Assembly: GCA_003971905.1 (NCBI GenBank)
Contig: RSEE01000002.1
Location: 930,001 to 994,000, forward strand
Length of the DNA stretch: 64,000 nt
Direction: 5' to 3'
Source of the DNA: Moniliella sp. 'wahieum'
Taxonomy: Eukaryota; Basidiomycota; Moniliellomycetes; Moniliellales; Moniliellaceae
Positions 56,091-64,000 of this stretch are shown here, in pieces. The notes beneath the pieces are model-generated. The model worked only from the letters and a program-made list of their open reading frames with translations, was not told the origin of the DNA and made no database searches. Numbering within the stretch: the stretch's first letter is position 1; each line of letters opens with the position of its first letter. The position numbers and the translations under genes are program-made.

Positions 56091-59000
56091 AAGCTCGCTC
56101 CAATTTCCTGCACCTCGCTCTCCCCTTTCCCTTGTGCTGCTGTTCCCTGCACAATGCCTCTTGTTTCTGGAACGTCACACAGAGGGACACGATCTTCCAG
56201 TCACCTAGCTTGGGCTAAAACTCGATCAGCGAGTATTATATTGATTAAGTATCAAGTCGAGCGAAAGAGAGAGGGAAGGAGAGATGTGGTGGCGAAAGGA
56301 AAAGGGAAATGCGCGCAGATGATTTGGCTAGCTGTCTTATCTCCAGCCACGTTGCAACAGCACCCCCACCCCCCCACCCCACCCCTGAAGCTAGCCTAGG
56401 TCTGAGCTGGTGGACCAAAGTCGTCTGGCAAAGGGCGCAGCCAATGTCCGTGGGCAGTCTCGTGCGCCACTTTGCCCCAGCATCAAGCAGGCAGTATTAG
56501 ATCGATATACCAACAGTGGGCCTTCCGATCTGCAGCGGGCGGTCCAGCGAGCCGAGAGCGTACCGACCGATTCCCCTCCATGGTGGACGAGGAGGAGTTG
56601 AACCTTCCTCCCACGAACAATGCACTGTGCTGGTGACTTTTCAGGGGGCAGAGAGCTACAGAAGCCGATGCATCGTCCGTTGCCTTCGGTTCGGTATTGG
56701 GATGTCAGACTATAAACATATGTACCCGAGCACATTTAACCATTTTTAGTGGGGGCGACGAAGCAGACAGCTGCACGGATGGATAGGTAGATCATATAAG
56801 GTGTGGAAAATGGGGAACTTGAATATATAGTTGGGCTGGTGCGTCCAGGGGGAGATGGGGCTGCTGTGGGTTAACAGATATAGGACCTACTTTTGTATGG
56901 AAGTGAGGTGTGAGACCGGCATGAGCCCTGAGGCTCAGGCTGAAGCCTGAGGCTGAGGCCTGAGACCTGAGACACATCCCTGTGCTAATCCTGAAACTGG
57001 GATGATCGATGGAGTTCAAATCGGGACACAGAGTAGGACATGGAAGCGGGAGAATTACTAGTAGAACAATGAGGCCTGAGGGTGGGGGAGAGTAGGGGAG
57101 AGGCAGTGTATACTGGAGTGCTTCCTGTGGCGAGGCACGGGAATAAAAAGGAGGCCGAAACAATTGGAAAGTTCGGGAACCAGGAAACGAATGCATGGAG
57201 TAAGAATAGCATGTGACAAGTGAGAAGGAATTAGTGAGGTTACTAGGATGAGGCCTGAGGCCTGAGGCCTGAGGACGGAGGGGCCTGAGCCCCTGAGGCC
57301 TGAGGGGCCTGAAGATAGAAAATGGGTCGAAGAACCGCGACAGGAATATGTACTGCACACTGGAAAATGCCGCACAAAAGGAAAGAGAGAGAGAAAAACA
57401 GGCTTATCGTGATGCGTAAAACAGCACCCTCTTTCTCACTCCCGCGGACTACGGCTGTTTTGCTCCGGTATACTAGACGTGAGCGCGTGAGAGACCGGCG
57501 TGACCGGCGTGATCGGCGTGATGACGCGCGTGACGCTTCGTTCTCCCAACATGGAGATTGGGAACAATTGCCGTTCAGTTCGTTCTGAGGGCATCGTGCA
57601 TATTTATATGCATCAGTTTCCTTCGGCCTGTTCTATGCCGAGTCTCGTGTAGTCTATCTCTTCTTCTTACATATATATGCACACAGGCCTCAGGGGCCTC
57701 AGGCCTCAGCCTCAGGGCCACTCTGGCATTTGATGTCATTAATCGAATTAATTATTTGTTGTAGTATCCCGCTCTGAGCGCCCATCTGCTGCTACTACCC
57801 TTTACATACCTATGTATCGCCTACCCACGCTAAGTGATCGTCAAGCGGATTGTGCCGCACTGCCCCATGCGATCTTTAAGCTCGCCTTTACTAGTTATAC
57901 TCTCCTCTTCGCGCGGAGCAGATCCATTAAAATCAGACAACGGCAAAGAGTTGTACATATTTATAGGGGACGAATGAGGCAAAAAATATCGCTGTTACAT
58001 GTTATACATAATCAGTATAAAGGAGTCTTGGCGTGGAGTATCCCTTTTTTGGCAACAATGGTGAGTAATTCAGATTGGAAAGATCTTGAGGAGGGACATG
58101 CTCGCACACTCTCAAAATACCACTCGTAAACACTGCACACTGAAGGCGGTTCGTTACGAAGTTCAACGACGAAGGCGAAACAGAGTTTCCAAAACATATC
58201 GCCGTACGACCAGACGATCAAAGAGCTCATAGGCACATACTAACAATCGAACAATCGAAATACGAGCACAAGAGTACAAGATCGTCGCACAGTAGAGGTA
58301 GGGTGATTTTTGCTCATCTATAATCCCCCTTGTGTAAAGTCGCCAGCCACAGTCAGTCGATCAAGAAGAAAATGCATGCTCCCTGCTCTCAAGAAGTGTC
58401 TTTGAACTTTTAAGAGTTACAAGAAAAGAATGGAAAGACCTTGGGGTTCAGCGTCACGTTCCAAGCAAATGAAATGGACCGAGAGATTCACATAGTTATC
58501 GCCTCGCACAGACAAGCTCCACCAAGGAAAAGCAAGTGAGCCCTTCTCTGTTGGATGTCCGACCTGTTATGACGACAGGAATCAGAGTGGTGGCATAGGA
58601 AGACGCGGCCAGCCAGTTTTGAGCCAGAGCCAGATTGCTAAATCGTTTCATGTTCCCTATAGGCGAAGAGGGCGGAGGGATACGGTGGTGGTAAAATCTT
58701 GTCTGGGTCTCTCTTGACAATGATCGGGTAGACAGTATCGGATTTGATTATCTAGTATACTCAGTCAAAGTGTGTATCAAATTGAGGACAAGGCCAGAGC
58801 CAATGAAACAGATCATTGAATGGTTTTGTCCATGGAAAGAGCAGAATGGTGACAGATCGCAGCGCAATAGAAGACCTTACATACAACAGATGCAATTCTG
58901 AGATGTGCGTCCAATACCTATCATGTATCATTGCCCGCGGAATATAGGAATATGCTGTAACACCCCAAATGACTGTGGTGGGGGTACAGGGCGTAGGTAA

Positions 59001-59251
59001 TGTGACAGATGAGAGAGAGCGAGGTAGACGCCGGGAATAGCAAATGAGATGTGGATGTGGACTGGTAGGCAAATCAAACGGCGTATATGGGGAGAAGACA
59101 GTAGAGGAAATGGTGGCATGAATGCGATCAAGATCTGAGAAAGTTGGGGGGATAAAGCAAAGAGGCATATTGCTTAATATATCGCAACGACCTTGTAGCT
59201 TGGTGAATGGGTTTCAACAATATCATCACTCTTGCAAATCAAGGAAGGGAG
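56091..59251. other. Gene-poor stretch
   Basis: No conserved protein found. TGA+GGCC+TGA-type arrays occur at 56930-56970 and 57249-57312, and CCGGCGTGA nonamers at 57492-57515. The part just left of 59250 may be the 3' untranslated region of the velvet gene. Confidence 0.4.
57249..57312. repeat. TGA+GGCC heptad array
   Basis: TGA+GGCC three times in exact register (57249-57272), then spaced units ending GGCCTGAAG. Confidence 0.92.
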
Positions 59252-60298
59252 TCAACTGTCCAGCGCCTTGGCGTTGGAGGTGGACCGAGAGGTCCGTCGG
59301 TTCTGGAGGCAGCAAACGCGTTCGGTCAGCGGGGGGTAGGACGGGTGAACGTTCGGCAAGACAGAACACATACCAGGCGCGACGTAGTTGACTATGGGGA
59401 CAATTTGGATGATGTGGGGGAGTGACTGCCTCTGCGAGGCTAGAGGTGTTTGCACCACCACTGGACGTTGGACGTTGACCACATTAGTATGGAAACCCAA
59501 GAGGAGGAGGGATGCTCACAAGGTAATACGGAAAAGGAGGATTTCCAACAAGTAACGTCCGACGGTCCGAACACTAATTTCGGGAAAGACAAGGAAGATG
59601 CGGTTGATGCCATTCAGGTCTTGGTATCGCTGCGCATTGGTATTGATGGAACCGGCGAGCATGCGAAGCGGGCGCAAGGTTCCCCGAAGCGAAGGAGCCG
59701 CCGGTATACGATGGTCTGTTAGGTTTTCGGGGGGTTGGAGTACGCTGGGTGCATCAGCAGAAACCGAAGGGGAAGGGAGAAGTGTATCGGCGGGTTGACG
59801 ATCTTCTGTGATCAAATTGACAGCACCAACGAGGAAGGGTACGTCATCGGAACTGGCAGGCAAAGTGTGAGCCAACTATCCATCCAAATGGGATGATGCA
59901 TAAGGCGACCTACCCATCAAGCTCTCGGCCAGTATGATCTCTGATCGTAATCTGAGCCACGAGCGGCGGTTGAACTGAGATACGACGGAGCGGATCTGCC
60001 TCGTAGGCTGGGCCAATGGTGGGGCTCTGAAGGATGGTGAGCTCGTACTTGCGGCTGAATGCAGAGGGAAATGAGGAAGCGGCGGCAGGGGGAAAGGCGG
60101 CGGGCGGGGGGGGGGGGGGGGGTCAGTGTCTCTTATCAAACTCTTACAGGTCGCGAAGGGGGAGGCTCACCTCGCATTTTGATCTTCCCAGGGGCGTAGG
60201 AGACGAGTGCGTCTTGGCCGTTGGTCAGTTGATTCGGAGGGGAGGGCGGAGGCACTGGTCGAACCAGCGCTCGCATCTAGTGGATTGGAAGAGCTCAT
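59252..60298 (-). CDS. Velvet-family developmental regulator
   Basis: Velvet proteins are fungal DNA-binding regulators (NF-kappaB-like fold) linking development, light and secondary metabolism. Exon 1 starts at 60298 (MSSSNPLDASAG) and ends RLLRPWEDQNA at 60171. After a 116 bp intron (60055-60170), exon 2 reads RKYELTILQSPTIGPAYEAD then PLRRISVQPPLVAQITIRD, the N-terminal velvet strand block. A short intron (59876-59913) precedes exon 3, with PFLVGAVNLITED, LRPLRMLAGSINTNAQ and the hallmark INRIFLVFPEISVRTVGRYL. The exon ends at a GTGAGC donor at 59519. A possible last exon (VQTPLASQRQSLPHIIQIV) ends near 59252. The exon 2-3 splice is out of phase by one base, probably a sequence error. VeA, VelB or VosA subtype not decidable. 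Confidence 0.8.
60106..60122 (+). repeat. G17 homopolymer in velvet intron 1
   Basis: Seventeen G on the plus strand; a C run in the velvet transcript between donor and acceptor of intron 1, where it may serve as part of the pyrimidine tract. Length uncertain. Confidence 0.9.
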
Positions 60299-60687
60299 CC
60301 TCACAATGGTCGCAAGAGGAATAGAAGGAGGCGATGGTGGGAAGGTAGGTGGGGAGACGGAGGGCGAATGGAGAAGAGAGGGGGTGGGGGAGTAATGAGT
60401 AATCAAATCCAGATTCGCTACCGCAGTACCGAGCCACAAATGAGGCTTGCGTGGCAGCGGCCTTTGCAGCGAGCAGGCAAGAACAGGGCGCGGTTGAGGC
60501 TGGATGACAGCCACGATAGGGGGTGCGTGCTGGGTAGCTAATAGCCAGCCCTGAGGGCTGAGGAACCGACGGGTATGCTGACGAACTGATGATGGTGGTG
60601 GGAAGGAGGGAACTTTGGTCGCGCACGTTCGGAATCGTTCCGATCGATGAGCGCCCGCGTGGGTAGGATGGATACGTAAATAGGTGT

Positions 60688-60700
60688 AAATATATATGTA
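60688..60700 (-). promoter_or_regulatory. TATA-like box of the velvet gene
   Basis: AAATATATATGTA lies about 390 bases upstream of the proposed velvet ATG, so a long 5' leader or intron would be needed. Confidence 0.35.
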
Positions 60701-61227
60701 CACACTGCAGGCATCATCGGCATCAAAAAAAGATGCCACAGCTGCTGCGGATGTGCAAAGCGTGAAGCCAGAGGCGTGCAGCTTACACAGAGAACCGCAC
60801 AGGGGGCATGTGTGGCGTCTTGTGTGCATTGTGCGCCTTAGACTGATCAGTGCAACCAATCACACTACCCACAGGAACTGAGACTCAGTACCCGGTATGC
60901 CCAATATACTCAGACGCAGTCCGAGCTGCAAAGGCTGGCGACAGGCCTCCACCCGTGTTGTTGCCATCGACCATCGCGCATCGCGGGAGGCAACGATCGA
61001 GACTGGGCAGGCGGGAGCAGCGCGGAAGCTCGTAATGCATAACGCCTAAGGGCTATATTATGCGTTGTGGATCGATATGCATCCAAAGACTTTCACCACC
61101 CTGAATAATAGGCATGCAATTGTCGCAGGTCCTATGCCACTAGGAGAATAAGATGAACGTGAACGCGCGCTGCTGAGCCGAGCTGGCACTACTGCTCAGG
61201 CTGAGCGCTGAGCCTCAGCGTTCGCGC

Positions 61228-61278
61228 CTAAACGTTCAGGTTCTGTTGAACTCAACGTTGAACGTTGAACGTTGTGAA
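61228..61278. repeat. ACGT heptads
   Basis: After ACGTTCA and a TGAACTCA break: ACGT+TGA three times in register, then ACGT+TGTGA. TCA/TGA+GCGC units lie on both sides (61195-61215 and 61310-61375). Confidence 0.9.
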
Positions 61279-61595
61279 CGAATAGTACAGCTCATTTGGC
61301 TCATTTGAGCGCTCAGGCTGAGCACTGAGTGTCGTCGGTATTGAGCCTATTGAGCACTGAGGCTGAGCGCGTGAACGGTGGGAGGGGCTATAAGAGCTGT
61401 GTTGGAATTGCCTTGTCGCAGGTCAAGCTTCAAGGACGATTCAGTTCGGTGCCGACGGCGACATGAATGGTGGCCGGTGGGCACGGCAGCCAGACATCAA
61501 CGCACATCAACGCATCAACGTACCATCTACGTTCAGTTCAACCGTTTAATGTTCAATGTTCATCGTCCGACGTCGATATGCATCAAGGCCACTCA

Positions 61596-61620
61596 GTCTC
61601 AGTACTCAATATTCAATGGG
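61596..61620. repeat. TCA+GTAC, TCA+ATAT heptads
   Basis: TCA+GTAC, TCA+ATAT, TCA+ATGG in register. One of the few places where ATAT fills the tetramer. Confidence 0.85.
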
Positions 61621-61745
61621 CCTAAGAACTGAGCCTCGGCCTCATGCATCGTACATCATGCATCATGCATCACATGTCACATGCAACATGCATCGCACAG
61701 CGCTGCGCGCGCAGCGGCTGAGCCGCTCAGGCTCCGTGCGCGCTT

Positions 61746-61945
61746 AACTGGTAACCGGTAAGCGCTAAGCGGCTCAGCGCTGAAGAAGTCAACAGTTTAC
61801 GCGTTACGTGTTACGAGGCCTGAGGCCCTGACGGCCTGACGCCTGTGGGACGGACCTTAGGCCTTAGGCTTAAGCCTGACGCCTGACGCGTGATGCATGT
61901 GACATTGACATGCAGCATGTGATGCATGTGACCCGGCGACCCGGC
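61746..61945. repeat. Mixed TAA/TTA/TGA heptad region
   Basis: TAA+CTGG, TAA+CCGG, TAA+GCGC, TAA+GCGG; then TTA+CGCG, TTA+CGTG, TTA+CGAG; then TTA+GGCC, TTA+GGCT; then TGA+CGCC, TGA+CGCG, TGA+TGCA. The change from TAA to TTA to TGA triplets keeps the same unit length. Confidence 0.88.
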
Positions 61946-61957
61946 GACCGGATCGCT

Positions 61958-62036
61958 TGAGCTTGAAGTCAAGCTTGAAGCTTGAAGCTAAGCTTGAAGT
62001 TCAAGCTGTTCAAGCTTCAAGCTTCAAGCTCGAAGT
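61958..62036. repeat. AGCT heptads in both orientations
   Basis: TGA+AGCT units to the left pass through a switch near 62005 into TCA+AGCT units, giving an inverted pair of arrays around GTTCAAGCTGTTCAAGC. Confidence 0.88.
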
Positions 62037-62140
62037 GATCGCAGATCTGTCAAGCTTAATTAGATCAATTTCGATCGACCGTGGTATGTATTTGCAGTGC
62101 CTAGTGGGGGGCGCCTGAGGCCTGAGAAGCATTCCACCGT

Positions 62141-62190
62141 TCAACGTTCAACGTTCAACGTTCATCGATCGTTCATCGATCATCGTACGT
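62141..62190. repeat. TCA+ACGT then TCA+TCGA array
   Basis: TCA+ACGT three times (62141-62161), TCA+TCGA, then TTCA+TCGA, TCA+TCGTACG. A direct switch of tetramer from ACGT to TCGA without loss of register. Confidence 0.92.
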
Positions 62191-62305
62191 TCATCCACCC
62201 ATCTTCTGGTGTCCTCATGCATCATGTCCTCCTGCATCATGCATGCCATGCCATCATGGGGCAGAGGGGCTAGCCTGGAGGCTAGTGGCATGCTGCAAGT
62301 CTCAC

Positions 62306-62432
62306 TGACCGGTGACCGGTGACGTATGACCAACTGATCGATGATGCAATGATGCATGATCGATGATCGATGATCGATGACGCGTGACGCATGGCGCATG
62401 GCGCTCGATGACGTGTGACGTATGACGCGTGA
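62306..62432. repeat. Longest mixed heptad array
   Basis: In order: TGA+CCGG twice, TGA+CGTA, TGA (one base extra), TGA+TCGA, TGA+TGCA, one base, TGA+TGCA, TGA+TCGA three times, TGA+CGCG, TGA+CGCA, TGG+CGCA, short break, TGA+CGTG, TGA+CGTA, TGA+CGCG, TGA. Ten of about fifteen tetramers are perfect palindromes, of four kinds. Confidence 0.95.
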
Positions 62433-62509
62433 CGGGTCATATAGTTATACGAATGTGTCATCATGTGCCACGTGCCACGCGCCACGTGATTATTGGGCCT
62501 GGACCCACG

Positions 62510-62545
62510 TGATGTGTGACATGTGACGTGTGACGTGTGATGCTT
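62510..62545. repeat. TGA+CATG/CGTG array
   Basis: TGA+TGTG, TGA+CATG, TGA+CGTG, TGA+CGTG, TGA+TGCT in register. Confidence 0.9.
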
Positions 62546-63458
62546 GTGATGCTTGTGGGGAAAGCCAGAGGAGATCGACGAGAGCAACGTGCATGGGACA
62601 CTCCCGTGGAACCTGTGCACCAGGCAATCAATCAATACCTGGCAATTCCCAGTCAAGAGACTCAGCCCAGAGCCCATTCTGGCTGAGCCGGGTGCAACGG
62701 TCAGTTCGCTGGCGCTCAGCTCATACGCTGATGCCGTTGGCGGACTACAGCCTATTACAGCTGCTATAGCATGTGCTACATGCAGCAGGACAGCCCCCAG
62801 CAAGCCCAGATCCATAGCCCGACAGCCTGATGAACATAGGACAGAGAAACTGCACCCCTTTTTCCTGCTAGAGCGCATATGAGCTCTCGGGTTTGTACCG
62901 GGTACCGATTATCGATTCCTAGCTTTACCGGTTTCACCGGTTACCAATGATTAATGAAAGCGGAAACAAGCTAGGTTCTTCTGTCTCTGTTAGTTGAATC
63001 GATAACGTTGTTTGATACAACCTTTCCAGCTTCTGATAATCGATAATCGAGATAATCGACGGTCAGCGAGTTCAGACTTCAATATAAGCTTCAAGCTTCA
63101 GGCCAGGGGCCTGAGGTACTATATACTCAGTAATAGTAGTCATTAAGTCATTAGTCACTACTAGCTTCACGGACGTGTATTGAGCAACTGATTACTATTG
63201 CTGATAGTGCTGATGAGTTCTGGGGGTTTCCTGGGGTACTGAGATCTGAAAGATCTGAGAATCAAGCTTCAAGGCCGGCCCATTCCCTCATCGATCTCAG
63301 ATCTCATGGAGTATCAGTATATCAGGGTCCCAGGGGCATGCGGATTTGCAGCGGACTGTTGAACACATTGACGTTGAGCGCTGAGCACGTACGTTGAGCC
63401 CCCGATTTGGCCCTTTTACTTTTGTTGTGGGCTACAGAACCATGCCACTGTATCGGTA

Positions 63459-63512
63459 TCAAGCTATCAAGCTTCAAGCCTTCAAGCTTCAAGCTTCAAG
63501 CTTCAAGACACG
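63459..63512. repeat. TCA+AGCT array
   Basis: TCA+AGCT, one-base slip, TCA+AGCT, TCA+AGCC, slip, TCA+AGCT three times, TCA+AGAC. Confidence 0.92.
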
Positions 63513-63809
63513 GCATGTGTGCTACGAGAGTGCCGCAGCCACAGCACAGCCTCTGCCGTCAGCGCGTCAGCGCATCAGTGCGTCTGGCCCCCAGACCCTC
63601 AGACCCAACCCTAACGTCTAAACCTCAGGCCCTCCTCACCTTTGACTTCTCGCCCAAGACTCTCCAGACCCTTCCCCCCTGGTCGGCCGCTAAAGCTTCT
63701 GGCTGGGCTCCCAAAGATCGCCTTATCCCCTAGTAGACTGATAGTCGATCTTTTGCCGATAGGCACCACAACAATATAACTAAGATCGTTAAGATCATCG
63801 ACCATCCTC

Positions 63810-63872
63810 CCATATCTCTATTTTGGGACCGTGTCATTGACAGAGCCTAAGGCTGGGACATAGAAACAGTAT
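63810..63872 (-). mobile_element. LINE 3'-end remnant
   Basis: ATCTCTATTTTGGG, then CATTGACAGAGCCTAAGGCT and GGGACA, correspond to the last about 60 bases of the LINE family in minus orientation. The rest is missing or unrecognisable. Confidence 0.75.
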
Positions 63873-64000
63873 TTAAAAGCAGTTCAAAACTACGGCTGTT
63901 CAGTTCAAAAGAAACACTCAGACGTTCAGGTGTATCAATGCGTTAATATATGCCACTCAGCATTCGATTAGCAGAGGTAAACACCTTGCATTTTTATCGT

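Larger units (their letters stand above)
60860..63809. other. Gene-free, densest heptad-array region
   Basis: About 3 kb with no protein or RNA gene that I can support. The sequence is dominated by seven-base units listed separately below. Open frames are short and pass through arrays. Confidence 0.7.

Noticed and set aside
56300-56750. Possible gag or coat-type frame beside the gypsy remnant
   Set aside because: Several short frames exist, but no zinc knuckle or capsid motif could be recognised.
62306-63512. CRISPR array
   Set aside because: Units are seven bases with no spacers, and the host is a fungus.
45234-63520. Repeat-induced point mutation as the source of TGA/TAA richness
   Set aside because: RIP gives C-to-T changes in long duplicated sequence. 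It would not make palindromic tetramers in a fixed seven-base register, and the intact LINE copy is GC-rich.
60860-63990. Telomeric repeat
   Set aside because: Units differ from one another, are not G-rich on one strand, and are spread through the whole window, including between housekeeping genes.

Overview
The window looks like nuclear DNA of a basidiomycete fungus, possibly Ustilaginomycotina; I cannot name the species. Evidence: compact GC-rich genes with short introns (about 40-150 bp, often GTACG donors and CTAAC-type branch sites), a white-collar-1 photoreceptor with no GATA finger in its readable sequence (the basidiomycete form), a velvet regulator, a Zn-cluster regulator, a KRE2/MNT1 mannosyltransferase and a WBP2/GRAM protein.

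Layout. 0-5.8 kb: 5' part of a coiled-coil (Uds1-like) gene on the minus strand, the proteasome-lid gene SEM1/DSS1, and three fragments of one LINE family. 5.8-12.4 kb: a Zn-cluster regulator, a phosphoglycerate-mutase-like enzyme and a proline-rich C2H2 factor. 14.7-24.5 kb: a MIX23-like mitochondrial gene, a DH-PH Rho exchange factor with coiled-coil tail, a divergent WBP2/GRAM gene, and UTP14. 26.4-33.1 kb: RNA and translation genes: a two-RRM SR protein divergent from an RBM26/27-like (PWI, CCCH, RRM) protein, eIF5A, and ribose-phosphate pyrophosphokinase divergent from eIF5A. 34.6-44.2 kb: the mannosyltransferase, a SYLF (Ysc84-type) protein and the white-collar-1 photoreceptor. 45-64 kb: gene-poor, with a nearly complete LINE carrying a restriction-like endonuclease, an internally deleted copy fused head-to-tail to it, decayed LINE and Ty3/gypsy pieces, and one velvet gene.

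Two features run through the window. First, intergenic DNA is full of seven-base units made of a stop-type triplet (TGA or TAA, read as TCA or TTA on the other strand) plus a self-complementary tetramer. Fifteen of the 16 possible tetramers occur, and different tetramers follow each other in one seven-base register. I know of no described element like this, and it is my main candidate for something new. Second, many conserved genes are readable only by changing frame at single-base gains or losses, mostly in short homopolymers. This looks like long-read assembly error rather than biology, and it limits every exon model below. Coordinates of broken genes are outer limits.
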